Assembly: GCA_028279215.1 (NCBI GenBank)
Contig: JANQOF010000063.1
Coordinates: forward strand, 62,001 to 126,000
DNA from: Pirellulales bacterium
GTDB taxonomy: Bacteria; Planctomycetota; Planctomycetia; Pirellulales; Lacipirellulaceae
Direction of reading: 5' to 3'
DNA: 64,000 nucleotides
Below, piece by piece: positions 45,601 through 54,245 of the stretch. The notes beneath the pieces were generated by a model. That model saw only the letters and a program-made list of their open reading frames with translations, did not search any database and had not been told where the DNA came from. A program made the position numbers and the translations under genes. How positions within the stretch are numbered: the stretch's first letter is position 1; the number at the start of each line of letters is the position of its first letter.

Positions 45601-46696
45601 GTTGACAGTGCAAGATGACGCCATGTTCCGGCTTCGCATCAACGATTCAGGAAATAACCGCGGAATCCGCGGCGTTTCCGGTGGCTTGGATGAGTCGCTC
45701 TTCATTCAAGACAACGCCGACGTGACGACACAGTTCATCAACAATCTGGTCGCATCGATTTCAGATGCCGCGACGTTAACGTTCGGCGGATCAGGCACCG
45801 GCACGTTTGCAGGCTCCGCCACGTTGGACCTTGCTGCCGACTGGACCGGCAACATCACGTGGTCCAACTTTGCCGGCGTCTCCGGCAGCAACATTATCGG
45901 AAAGATCACGGTCGATGGTGCTCCGGCAGTCGAGGGCGACAACATCATGGTCACTAGTGACGGCACGCAATCGGTGCTGCAACTCAACACCGGTTTGCCC
46001 GACCCGGCCCTGCTAAGTCTGGTCGTCGACCCCACGACAGGCCTGACCCGCATCGACGGCGCCGACAATCCGATCGACATCGACTACTACGAGATCAACA
46101 GCAGCGGATCACAGCTTAACACGGGGGACTGGCTCAGCCTGCAAGACCAAGGAATCGACGGTAACACCTTGGACGATGGCTTCGGTTGGGAAGAGGCGGG
46201 GGGATCGAGCGCGGCGGCGGTAGCCGAAGCCTTCTTGGCTGGCCCGGGGGGCAGCAACGCAACGGTCTCGGCGTCGAGCACTTATGCGTTCCTCGGAGCC
46301 CTCTTCGACGGGGGCGCTGCCGTCACGGACGATCTGAGCTTCTTCTACCAAGTCAACAATGCACTGGTGCAAGGCAATGTGATCGCCGACACGGTCATTG
46401 AACCCGTCGGGACCGATGGCGACTACAACAACGACGGGGTCGTGAATCTAGCCGACTACACGGTCTGGCGCGACAACTTAGGCTCAAACACTATTCTTCC
46501 GAACGACCCAACCCCAGGTTCAGTGACGGCGGGAGACTATTCGGTCTGGAAGAGCAACTTCGGACAGGGTGCGGCCGCTTTGAGTGCGAGCTTCGCAGTG
46601 CCCGAGCCTTCGACGCTTGCAGTACTGCTGGGAGGCATTGTCGCAGCTTGTGTACGATTGTCGACGAAGGAGAGGTCCTCAAGCTCGTCGAAGTAG
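42647..46696 (+). CDS. Triple PEP-CTERM/dockerin precursor encoded in one reading frame
   Basis: One frame without internal stops encodes three complete secreted precursors. Module 1 (42647-43843): signal peptide (MHRATRCLRVTIALLLML), LamG domain, dockerin-like repeats (DTDFDGDVDTNDVNSF) and a tail TPEPTAVWLLVGVFGLLAIV ending RRHR. Module 2 (43844-45289): signal peptide (RAGALTCLAFGLASPSFA), ITWDAGGDGVSVF-type domain, dockerin, tail TPEPGSLCLVALMIVSLVLR. Module 3 (45290-46696): signal peptide (LALLLTFAMFAPVAAHA), ITWDGGGDGVSTY-type domain, dockerin, tail VPEPSTLAVLLGGIVAACV. Modules 2 and 3 each keep an in-frame start with a ribosome binding site, listed separately. ATG 42635 or TTG 42575 are alternative first starts. 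The products should be sorted to the cell surface. Confidence 0.85.
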   Translation: MHRATRCLRVTIALLLMLVACPARSATQPDRLYRMGEDDVSSSGAVSDTFDSIFLDDSTFVDAQDLTAGATSPTYTTVGGSIESLPGGVDSTNAISFDGSDDFLTGAAFGRPSLTVSNTDSQSPILGNYDGLSGRGLQFWARPADNGGGSPATGSDQTLISDAERHAVIIDAAGQWRARYNNTFRTADVAASADTWTHLMLVSPTGTTGATFYVDGLAVVGFSGGYSNTGSDLFIGARDDSAEFYSGLIDEVDMFVLGDNGTVSASFDYTTDNEYFTEVFLPSQSGYGPNDPWVIGDTDFDGDVDTNDVNSFVANWLTSNTVTGGVQAGDYTSIMNGDFDADGDVDRQDFFLLRQANPSAALAAATAIATPEPTAVWLLVGVFGLLAIVRRHRILARSLVPKVVRAGALTCLAFGLASPSFAQITWDAGGDGVSVFQEENWTANGDVAGTDPPADTVNPNTAVDFDMIVENVSGMGATAGGDNGAGTLVLGDGFSLTVREDATYRANLGNGSSIQGTSGGLAETLTIQDSASVLTQFLADVDVTMSGASSLLLNGSGDPIGEASTINLAAAWTGTLTFAGESPSNVFNEHLSSITVNGTPAAYGTNVDLVPDGSGGTILSLGTSQSLATLTVDRNTGNMLLENNTGSSLGTIIQYDVQSASGGFEPANWSSIADTGGLEGDGTPIGATGWFELTASGTASSDLSEGTFGAGIDFVDGLSLDLGDESWIQSPFNDVRMVLQDDQGNDIEVIVIYTGTPILEGDFTGDGVIDELDWPTVRDNLLTDVSSMAKINQYLSGDLTGDGIVNRLDFNEFKTLFEAQPGAGSFEAMLSSIATPEPGSLCLVALMIVSLVLRHRRTVGWAASLDRTVLSRRKACEGQIRMSSSDTRRLALLLTFAMFAPVAAHAQIITWDGGGDGVSTYQEANWVVTDDTGSAALAGLVGMDPPADFVNGAADIEANAIVGGAATAGGPAGAGGHFDLGSGFSLTVQDDAMFRLRINDSGNNRGIRGVSGGLDESLFIQDNADVTTQFINNLVASISDAATLTFGGSGTGTFAGSATLDLAADWTGNITWSNFAGVSGSNIIGKITVDGAPAVEGDNIMVTSDGTQSVLQLNTGLPDPALLSLVVDPTTGLTRIDGADNPIDIDYYEINSSGSQLNTGDWLSLQDQGIDGNTLDDGFGWEEAGGSSAAAVAEAFLAGPGGSNATVSASSTYAFLGALFDGGAAVTDDLSFFYQVNNALVQGNVIADTVIEPVGTDGDYNNDGVVNLADYTVWRDNLGSNTILPNDPTPGSVTAGDYSVWKSNFGQGAAALSASFAVPEPSTLAVLLGGIVAACVRLSTKERSSSSSK
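43834..43846 (+). promoter_or_regulatory. Internal ribosome binding site and GTG start of module 2
   Basis: AAGGAG (43834-43839) lies 4 nt before GTG 43844, which is in frame with the upstream module and opens a perfect signal peptide (MPKVVRAGALTCLAFGLASP). Only about ten codons separate the basic end of the module-1 sorting tail from this start, and none is a stop. Confidence 0.65.
45275..45292 (+). promoter_or_regulatory. Internal ribosome binding site and ATG start of module 3
   Basis: GAAGGA (45275-45280) lies 9 nt before ATG 45290, in frame with module 2, opening MSSSDTRRLALLLTFAMFAP. The linker after the module-2 tail is about 24 codons with no stop. Confidence 0.65.
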
Positions 46697-46749
46697 TCGG
46701 TATACCTGAACTTCGTTCTCTATTTCTTTTCACCTTGGAGGTACGACTA

Positions 46750-47526
46750 ATGAATCAAAGGCAGCTTAACTTACCTATCACAGCAACGCTGCTCGCCGGT
46801 GTCATGGCGTCAGGCGCTAGCGCTGCCACGATTACGTGGGACGCGGGAGGCGACGGCCTTAGCACATTCGCTGAAGCGAACTGGGCGGTGACTGACGATA
46901 CCGGCAGCGCGGCCCTTAACGGCCTAGTCGGCATGGACCCGCCCGCTGGTTTCGTGAATCCGCAGACCGACGTAGAGGCGCACATGATCGTCGGTGGCAC
47001 CGGCACCGCCGGCGGGCCCGCCGGCGCCGGTGGGCATGTGGACCTGGGCTCTGGGCTGTCGTTGACGGTTCAGGATAACGCCTCGTTCAACGTTCGCATC
47101 AACGACGGAAGCAATAACCGAGGCATCCGCGGCATTTCCGGTGGCCCGGCTGAAACATTCATTCTTGAGGACAATGCATCAGCCCGAGCGCAGTTTTTGA
47201 ACAACCTTGAAGCGTCGCTGTCCGACGCGGCAACGATGACCTTCGGTGGATTTGGAACCGGTACGTTCGCCGGGTCGACCACCATGGATCTCAACGCCAA
47301 CTGGACCGGCAGCATTACATGGCTGAACTTCAACGGCGTATCGGGAAGCAATATTATCGGCAAGATAACCGTCGGCGGTGCACCAGCCATCGAAGGCGAC
47401 AACATACTCGTAACGACCGATGGCACTCAGTCCGTGTTGACGCTGACTGCGCCAATCCCCGAGCCCGCGTCAGCATTGCTGATGGTCCTTGGAGCAGCAG
47501 GACTTGCGTGGCTTCAAAGGCGTTAA
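46750..47526 (+). CDS. PEP-CTERM surface protein, paralogue of polyprotein module 3
   Basis: About 258 residues from ATG 46750, preceded by TTGGAGG with 8-nt spacing. Signal peptide LPITATLLAGVMASGASA, then ITWDAGGDGLSTFAEANWAV and GSAALNGLVGMDPPAGFVN, nearly the same order as module 3 (GSAALAGLVGMDPPADFVN). The domain resembles autotransporter-associated beta-strand proteins. The tail is IPEPASALLMVLGAAGLAWL then QRR. Unlike the modules upstream it lacks dockerin repeats. It lies 53 bp after the polyprotein stop. Confidence 0.85.
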   Translation: MNQRQLNLPITATLLAGVMASGASAATITWDAGGDGLSTFAEANWAVTDDTGSAALNGLVGMDPPAGFVNPQTDVEAHMIVGGTGTAGGPAGAGGHVDLGSGLSLTVQDNASFNVRINDGSNNRGIRGISGGPAETFILEDNASARAQFLNNLEASLSDAATMTFGGFGTGTFAGSTTMDLNANWTGSITWLNFNGVSGSNIIGKITVGGAPAIEGDNILVTTDGTQSVLTLTAPIPEPASALLMVLGAAGLAWLQRR

Positions 47527-47551
47527 GCAACAGATTTCCACGCATCGGGAA

Positions 47552-47585
47552 GCAACGCCCCTTCCTCGGTTGGTAGGGGCGTTGC
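47552..47585 (+). terminator. Strong hairpin between PEP-CTERM and DUF1559 genes
   Basis: GCAACGCCCC (47552-47561) and GGGGCGTTGC (47576-47585) are perfect complements with a 14-nt loop, 26 bp after the stop codon. There is no T-run, so it may be a Rho-independent-like barrier or an mRNA-stability hairpin. Confidence 0.5.
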
Positions 47586-47636
47586 GAGTGGGTTGCGGCC
47601 CGCTTTGATAGTAATCGCCCTTCCAGGAGAGCCAAC

Positions 47637-48692
47637 ATGAACAATTCGATTGATCGCAGGACGACGAGGTCGATCCCAGAGGCCGCTATCCGTCGGAGAC
47701 GTTTGACGGTCGGCTTCACGTTGGTCGAACTGCTTGTGGTGATCGCGATCATCGGAATCCTGGTCGCGCTGCTCTTGCCCGCGGTGCAAGCGGCGCGGGA
47801 AGCGGCACGGCGTTCCAGTTGCATCAACAACTTCAAGCAGTGGGGCCTCACCTTGCAGTTGCACCACGACTCGCACGGTGAGTTACCTAAGGATCCGCAT
47901 CCGTTCGACGGCCAAAACGGCAACCTTCTGATGTTGCAACTCTTGCCTTACATTGAGGCCCAAGCACTGCGCGATAACTACGACTTTAGTCAGCCACCGG
48001 TGGCCGAGGACAACGTTCGCCTGTTCCGGCAAATCTATCCCGTATTCCATTGCCCGAGCGACGAACCGAAGCAGATGATTAGCGCCGGCGATCAATTTGC
48101 GGGAGACTACAAGACCAACTACGGCTTGAGTTACGGCCAAAAGGTCTTTGGTCCCGGCTCTGCAAGAAGCCCGGGGCTTGGCTACTACAACAACCTCAAA
48201 CAGCACCGAAGTCCACCGGCGAGCGCCGCGTTAGTGCAGCAATGGAAAGCTTCTCGTGGCGTGTTCTTTCCGGACCGGTCGTATTCATTCCGACAGGTTG
48301 TCGATGGACTCAGTAAGACGTTTGCAATGATGGAGATGATTCAAACCACGTCGTCTGGCCAGGGGAACAACGAAACCGATCGCCGCGCAAGGATTTGGGT
48401 AAGGAATTGGGGTGCTTATCAAGTTCAGACCTTACTTCCTCCCAACTCACAGGGCGTAGACGCCAAAGACAGAGACAACACCTCGTGTTGGGAAGACTCC
48501 CCCGAAGCGCCATGCGTCCGCCAAGGTAACGGAGAGCTCGGTTACATCGGCTCTCGTAGTCGGCACCAAGGCGGCGTAGTGGTCTCGCTGTGCGACGGCT
48601 CATCGCATTTCGTTGCCGACGATGTCGATATCGGCATCTGGCGAGCGCTATCAACGATGGCGGGGCAAGAGGTCTTCGAGTGGCCGTTCTAG
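47637..48692 (+). CDS. DUF1559 prepilin-like protein
   Basis: The 351-residue protein has a class III prepilin signal ([20 protein letters not shown] then LLPAVQAAREAARRSSC), the hallmark of the planctomycete DUF1559 family. A long C-terminal domain ends in the conserved pattern RSRHQGGVVVSLCDGSSHFV, DDVDIGIWRALSTMAGQEV. It is membrane-anchored by the pilin helix and exposed outside. A role in surface polysaccharide binding has been suggested for the family, but this is inference. AGGAGA precedes the ATG by 6 nt. Confidence 0.93.
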   Translation: MNNSIDRRTTRSIPEAAIRRRRLTVGFTLVELLVVIAIIGILVALLLPAVQAAREAARRSSCINNFKQWGLTLQLHHDSHGELPKDPHPFDGQNGNLLMLQLLPYIEAQALRDNYDFSQPPVAEDNVRLFRQIYPVFHCPSDEPKQMISAGDQFAGDYKTNYGLSYGQKVFGPGSARSPGLGYYNNLKQHRSPPASAALVQQWKASRGVFFPDRSYSFRQVVDGLSKTFAMMEMIQTTSSGQGNNETDRRARIWVRNWGAYQVQTLLPPNSQGVDAKDRDNTSCWEDSPEAPCVRQGNGELGYIGSRSRHQGGVVVSLCDGSSHFVADDVDIGIWRALSTMAGQEVFEWPF

Positions 48693-48792
48693 CTGGGCAC
48701 CAGAACGAGGAACATTCGGTCCTCAAGTTGGAAACAGCGGATGCGCACGAAAGCGTACGCACAGAAAACAAGAACTGGTGCGACAGACAACG

Positions 48793-51147
48793 ATGGGCAA
48801 GAAACTCAATGTAGTGTGCGCCTTCGCCGCGATCCTAACGACACTCGGCCTTCCGAACGCCAGCGACGCGATCGCGGAATCCCCGAACATCATCTACGTG
48901 ATTGTCGACGACGCTGGCCTTGGCGACTTCAGTGCGTTCACACCAGGCTCGCCGGTAAGTACGCCAAATCTTGATGCACTTGCGGCCGGAGGCATGACAT
49001 TCACCAATGCGTACTCCAGTGCCCCGGTCTGCGCACCGGCTCGCAGCTCCCTGATGACAGGCTACCATATGGGGCACGCGCCGGTTCGTAGCAACAGCGG
49101 TGGGACGAATCTATTCCGCTCCGACTTCACGGTCGCAGAGATGCTACAAGACGCTGGGTACCACACCGCGGGCTTCGGCAAATGGGGATTGGGCAACTCT
49201 GGCACCACCGGTGCGCCCGAACTCCAAGGCTGGGATCGCTTCTTCGGATACAACCATCAGGTGCACGCGCACAACCACTACACTAACAACCTGCGCGACA
49301 ACGGCCGCGTCGTATCTCTACCGGAGAACAACGGTGCGCCCAACGGAGGGCTTGTCGACCCGGCACGCACCCACACGTTCAATCTCTACACGCAAGAGAT
49401 GCAATCCTATGTGCAGCAACGCGCGCAGTCGGGGCAGCCATTCTTCGCCTACGGCGCTTGGACGCCGCCGCACAAAGACAATGAGATCCCCGCCGACGAG
49501 CCCCTCTATCAGCAGTATGCCAATGTGCCCGGGTGGAACGAGGGTACAAAGATTCAGGCGACTTTCATGTCTATGATCGATCGAGAGGTCGGACGCCTCG
49601 TCGGTATTGTCAACGACCCTAATGGCGATGGCAACACGAGTGACAGTGTCGCGGACAACACGCTCATCATGTTTGTTTCGGACAACGGAGGCGACGAAGG
49701 CGGACTGAACTATGATCGCAACACGGGGCTGCGCGGGCAAAAGGGGACCGTTTACGAAGGCGGCCTGCGCGTGCCGATGATCGCCTCGTGGGCAGGAGTT
49801 GTGCCCGCGGGTAGCTCGTCTGATGTAAAGACTTACTTCGCCGATTTGTTGCCCACCTTCGCCGACCTGGCGGGCGTGGCAAGTCTGGTTCCATCCGACA
49901 CCGATGGCCTCTCGTTGGCGCCAACGCTGACCGGCCAGGGGGTGCAGGCCGAGCATACGTTCCTGTACTTCGAGGACGAACCTTATAACTTCGGCAGCGG
50001 CGTGCTGACCGGCAACCTCCGCCAGGCCGTTCGCTTGGGCGACTGGAAGGGCGTGAAGAATGGCACAAACAACTCGATCGAGCTCTACGACTTGTCCTTA
50101 GACCCCGACGAGTCGAACAACATCGCGGCCGCGAACCCGTCGGTCGTCTCGCAGATCGCGGCGATCATGGCTGCCGAACACGAAGACGCCCGTATCCAGC
50201 TCGATACGAACTCCGGCGGCAACGGCGCAGCCACCGAGCGGGGCATCCGACGCCATCTTCGCACCATCGCCGCACTGGATAACGCTTCGTTTGAGTCTCC
50301 AGCGCTGGAAGGCAACTTCTTGAACGGCGGCGCCGAGGGCTGGTCGGGGGGCTTTGTACAGAATGTCCCCAACACCGAGGCAAACAACGGTGCGGAAATG
50401 TTCCTCGACCCTACGCCAGACGGCGACCAAGTCGGCGGATTGAACGTCGGCGGCTCGATCTCACAGGCTCTACGTGACGGTCTGGGCAACGACTGGGAAC
50501 TATTTCTTGACGACCTGGAGCAGCAGTGGGTTGTCGACCTGCATATCGGAAGACGCGCCGATGGCGTCAATGGCAATACGACGCTTCGCGTCGAACTCGT
50601 TTCCGAATCAGGGGTGGCCTATCTGACCGGTAACTACGACACCGTGCAGCTACAACCGGGCGAATGGTCGCACGAGTCGCTATCGCTGTCGTTAACCACT
50701 AATACCCCCGCGCGGTCGCTGATGACGTCCGATCTGGGCGACGGCTTATCCCTCGTGTTCTCCAACGTCGGTGGGAATGGACAGGTGCTATTCGACAAAG
50801 TCTCGGTTTCGGTACTTAGTGATTGGATGCCTGGGGACCTGACCGGTGACAACCAAATCACTCTAGCCGACTGGTTCGTATTGCAGTCGAGTCTGCTAGC
50901 GGACACGTCGCACCTGTCGCTGAGTGATGCGTACGCACTGGGCGACATCGATAACAGCGGTCGCGTTGGTCCGGAGGACTTCCGCGAGTTCAAGCGATCT
51001 TGGGAGTTGCTCTACGGCACGGCAGCCCTAGCCCAGCTAACCACGGCCGTCCCCGAACCACCGAGCGGCGCAGTCGCAATGTTACTGGCGACTGCAGCCT
51101 CCATCTGCGGGCTTAGGCCTGTACTACTCCAGAGAATGACGCAGTGA
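48793..51147 (+). CDS. Secreted sulfatase with dockerin and PEP-CTERM tail
   Basis: About 784 residues from ATG 48793; the earlier in-frame codons overlap the DUF1559 gene and are not protein-like. Signal peptide, then an S1-type sulfatase domain (PNIIYVIVDDAGLGDFSAFT at the N-terminus). The formylglycine Cys is residue 80 in VCAPARSSLMTGYHMGH, with the C-x-P-x-R form. Metal ligands include FVSDNGGDEGG. Residues about 495-670 are a beta-sandwich domain, followed by dockerin-like repeats (GDLTGDNQITLADWFVLQ, GDIDNSGRVGPEDFREFK) and tail VPEPPSGAVAMLLATAAS. It probably removes sulfate esters from a polysaccharide. Its stop overlaps the next start (GTGA). Confidence 0.9.
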   Translation: MGKKLNVVCAFAAILTTLGLPNASDAIAESPNIIYVIVDDAGLGDFSAFTPGSPVSTPNLDALAAGGMTFTNAYSSAPVCAPARSSLMTGYHMGHAPVRSNSGGTNLFRSDFTVAEMLQDAGYHTAGFGKWGLGNSGTTGAPELQGWDRFFGYNHQVHAHNHYTNNLRDNGRVVSLPENNGAPNGGLVDPARTHTFNLYTQEMQSYVQQRAQSGQPFFAYGAWTPPHKDNEIPADEPLYQQYANVPGWNEGTKIQATFMSMIDREVGRLVGIVNDPNGDGNTSDSVADNTLIMFVSDNGGDEGGLNYDRNTGLRGQKGTVYEGGLRVPMIASWAGVVPAGSSSDVKTYFADLLPTFADLAGVASLVPSDTDGLSLAPTLTGQGVQAEHTFLYFEDEPYNFGSGVLTGNLRQAVRLGDWKGVKNGTNNSIELYDLSLDPDESNNIAAANPSVVSQIAAIMAAEHEDARIQLDTNSGGNGAATERGIRRHLRTIAALDNASFESPALEGNFLNGGAEGWSGGFVQNVPNTEANNGAEMFLDPTPDGDQVGGLNVGGSISQALRDGLGNDWELFLDDLEQQWVVDLHIGRRADGVNGNTTLRVELVSESGVAYLTGNYDTVQLQPGEWSHESLSLSLTTNTPARSLMTSDLGDGLSLVFSNVGGNGQVLFDKVSVSVLSDWMPGDLTGDNQITLADWFVLQSSLLADTSHLSLSDAYALGDIDNSGRVGPEDFREFKRSWELLYGTAALAQLTTAVPEPPSGAVAMLLATAASICGLRPVLLQRMTQ

Positions 51148-54100
51148 GAACACTTTTGACGATTTGCCGGCAAGCCCTGAACGCTTCGTTCCTAGTGGCC
51201 GCGACCATGCCCGCTCTGGCGGACCAACCGAACGTCGTGCTCATCATGGTCGACGACATGGCGTACCACGAGTTGGGAGTCACCGGTCAGAATGACCGCG
51301 CTGCTAGTGGCATGGCAGCAATCGAGACGCCGAACATTGACGCACTCGCGCAGCAGGGTCTGATGCTCACGGAGTTCTACGCCACTCCTATCTGCGGTTC
51401 GACTCGTGGGTCGTTACTGACGGGATTTCATAACGGTCATTCTTCGATCGACCGCAACGGCGGCAATCAGGGTGGTAATCCGTTGCGCGACGTCGACAAG
51501 ACCTTCGCACAAACACTCAAGGCGGCCGGCTACACTACCGGCGCGTTTGGCAAATGGGGTGTCGGGGGATTCGATCAGACACTGACTGGTGGTGGCGTCG
51601 ACAACATTAACACTGCGGCAATCACCCATCCGGACGCGACACCCGCGTCGAAGGGCTTTGACGAGTTTTACGGCTACCTCAACCAGCTTCATGCCCATAA
51701 CTACTACGTCAATTTTCTGTGGGAACACGATACGGACAACTCAGGCGATACGGGAGGAATGCAGATTGCTCCGACGAGCACTGCCGACTACTCGCACGAT
51801 CTGATTGCGAACAAATCGCTGCAGTTCATTGCCGACCATGCCGACGAATCGGCTCAGAATCCGTTCTTACTCTATCTGCCGTACACCATACCTCATGGCA
51901 ACTTCAACCCGCCAAACGACTCCATTCGGCAAGGGTATCTTGCTGCTGGCTACTCCAGCGCCCAAGCCGACTACGCGGCAATGATGAAACGCATGGACAA
52001 CAGCGTGGGCGACATGATCGACCGGCTCAAAGACCCGGACGGAAACGGAGACGAAAGCGACAGCGTGTACGACAACACGCTGATACTATTCGCGTCAGAC
52101 AACGGTGGAACAGCGCAGAACTCGCTGTTCAACGGCGGCGGCAACCTCCGTGGCCAGAAAGGCAGCGTTTACGAAGGGGGCATTAAGTCGCCGTTCATCG
52201 CCCATTGGAATGGCACCATCACCCCAGGACAGGTGGATCACGACACGATTTCGGGGCTCGACGATCTGTACGCCACGCTCAGCGAACTGGCCAGCGCCGA
52301 CCGCGACGTTGGGCTCGACGGTACTTCAATCGCTGGCCTCTTCACCGGACAAGCTCGAGAGAAACGCGACATTTTCATCTTCGAGGGCAATGGAACCGCG
52401 TGGTCGATTCGCATGGGCGACTGGAAGATGGTGAATGGAACCGAACTCTACGACCTGGCAAACGACCCCAGCGAATCGTCCAACGTTGCTGGTGCAAATC
52501 CAGCGATTGCGACCCTGATGCATCAAATCGCCCTCGACGAGGGAGTGTTGTCCGACATTGGCGCCGGTGCGGTGCAAACGACGCACATTGTTCAGTACAA
52601 GAGCTGGCAACCACAGGGTGGGTCTCAAAACTGGCAGGCGGCGGCCAACTGGACAGGTGGTAGCGAATTCAATACGCGCGGCACTGCGGCCAATAATTTC
52701 GACACGGCACCCGCCGACAACTGGATAGCCACGGTCAACAACACCACTGGCGCGGCGCTGGAAGCCGTGGTCGACGAAGATTCATCGCTGCTGGCGCTGG
52801 AAGTACACGGGTCGTCGGCTGCCATGAAGATCCGTGTCGCCCCAGGCGCCTCACTCATGGCCCGAAATGGCGCCGTCATCGGCAGCGGTGCGACGCTCGA
52901 GAACGATGGGGGCACGCTGCACACTCTGCGATCGATTCGAGTTGAAGAAGGCGGTACGCTAGCCGGCAACGGCGAGATCGCAACTTCGTACGACACAACT
53001 GGTACTCCGTTTCAGCTCAAGGCAGACTTGATCAACACCGGTGTGGTCGACATCTTCCCGTCGAACGGTGGCGTGACACAGGTTGAGCTCATTGCCAATG
53101 GCGGGTTCGAAATGGGAACGCAAATTGATGGCAGCGCCAATTACAAGTTTGTGGAACTGGACGCCTGGAGCAGCGATGGCGACGAAGCGGCGCTCGACGC
53201 GGCCGTCGCTAACAACGCGCGATCCGGCGGATATCGCGGCCTCATCGCATCGCGTCTCAATGACCCCCACAACCTGCTGCAGAATACCGGCCATGTAATC
53301 TCTTCAGGCGACGAGTTGGCACTAAGCTTCTGGCATCGCGCATTCTCCGGCTGGGACGAAGGGGTAGACGACCTGGTTGCTCAAGTGTTCTATCTTGACG
53401 ACAACGAACAGCAACAGGTACTGCAGACCATTGTCGTGTCCCCGTCGAGCGCTTGGGCATCGCAGGCGATGACGCTTAACCCCATTAGCGACCCGAACGC
53501 CGCTGGACGAGAGCTGTGGATCGAAATCGATGCGGCGAGCGGCAATGCAGTTACCAGCAATGAGTTTGCATCGCTGGACGACGTCAGCCTGACGATCGCT
53601 GCGGCCGCGCCCCCTCGCCCGGCGATCCTTGCAGTCGCAGGCGACTATGTCCAAGACGACGCCGGCAGGTTGCAGGTCGATCTGATGGGCGGTGGCGGGA
53701 ACCCCGGCGTCGACTTCGACCAACTCGACGTCACGGGCAACGCGATACTCGGTGGCGTGCTCGAAGTACGCCTCGACGGCGGCTACCAACCTTCTGCGGG
53801 TACGGTGTTCTCCGTAGTCGAGGCCGGCCAGCGAATCGGTGAATTCAACAGCATCGACTTGCCAGCATTGGCTGGTGGGCTGACTCTGAGCGTCGAATAC
53901 TCAACAAACGCCGTCGCTCTTACGGTAGACGGGGTGCTGGGCGATTACAACAAGAACGGTGTTGTCGACTTGGCCGACTACACCGTTTGGCGGGACGCCT
54001 TGGGCCAGACGGGCGACGGCCTCGTCGCCGACGGTGACTTCAGTGGGACAGTCGACATCGGCGACTATCAGGTTTGGAAAGACAACTTCGGTGCCACAAC

Positions 54101-54245
54101 GTCGAACCCGAACTTGTTGTCAGCTCCGATTCCCGAACCAGCAGCCGCCGTGCTACTCATCATGCAGGGCGGGTGGGTGCTCGTAACTTCCAAGTATTTT
54201 CGAGCAACGCCGCTGGCCGCAACACGCCGTGTCCACGGCGAGTAG
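51144..54245 (+). CDS. Second secreted sulfatase, C-x-S-x-R active site, dockerin and PEP-CTERM tail
   Basis: The 1,033-residue protein starts at GTG 51144 and overlaps the previous stop by 4 nt, so translation is coupled. Signal peptide ends near TMPALADQ. The sulfatase domain opens PNVVLIMVDDMAYHELGVTG. The site Cys is about residue 84 in ICGSTRGSLLTG, where the usual Pro is Ser; FASDNGGTAQ supplies later ligands. From about residue 470 it has an autotransporter-like strand region, a jelly-roll-like domain, dockerin repeats (GDYNKNGVVDLADYTVWRDA, VDIGDYQVWKDNF) and tail IPEPAAAVLLIMQGGWVLVT. It is probably partner to the upstream sulfatase. Confidence 0.89.
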   Translation: MRTLLTICRQALNASFLVAATMPALADQPNVVLIMVDDMAYHELGVTGQNDRAASGMAAIETPNIDALAQQGLMLTEFYATPICGSTRGSLLTGFHNGHSSIDRNGGNQGGNPLRDVDKTFAQTLKAAGYTTGAFGKWGVGGFDQTLTGGGVDNINTAAITHPDATPASKGFDEFYGYLNQLHAHNYYVNFLWEHDTDNSGDTGGMQIAPTSTADYSHDLIANKSLQFIADHADESAQNPFLLYLPYTIPHGNFNPPNDSIRQGYLAAGYSSAQADYAAMMKRMDNSVGDMIDRLKDPDGNGDESDSVYDNTLILFASDNGGTAQNSLFNGGGNLRGQKGSVYEGGIKSPFIAHWNGTITPGQVDHDTISGLDDLYATLSELASADRDVGLDGTSIAGLFTGQAREKRDIFIFEGNGTAWSIRMGDWKMVNGTELYDLANDPSESSNVAGANPAIATLMHQIALDEGVLSDIGAGAVQTTHIVQYKSWQPQGGSQNWQAAANWTGGSEFNTRGTAANNFDTAPADNWIATVNNTTGAALEAVVDEDSSLLALEVHGSSAAMKIRVAPGASLMARNGAVIGSGATLENDGGTLHTLRSIRVEEGGTLAGNGEIATSYDTTGTPFQLKADLINTGVVDIFPSNGGVTQVELIANGGFEMGTQIDGSANYKFVELDAWSSDGDEAALDAAVANNARSGGYRGLIASRLNDPHNLLQNTGHVISSGDELALSFWHRAFSGWDEGVDDLVAQVFYLDDNEQQQVLQTIVVSPSSAWASQAMTLNPISDPNAAGRELWIEIDAASGNAVTSNEFASLDDVSLTIAAAAPPRPAILAVAGDYVQDDAGRLQVDLMGGGGNPGVDFDQLDVTGNAILGGVLEVRLDGGYQPSAGTVFSVVEAGQRIGEFNSIDLPALAGGLTLSVEYSTNAVALTVDGVLGDYNKNGVVDLADYTVWRDALGQTGDGLVADGDFSGTVDIGDYQVWKDNFGATTSNPNLLSAPIPEPAAAVLLIMQGGWVLVTSKYFRATPLAATRRVHGE

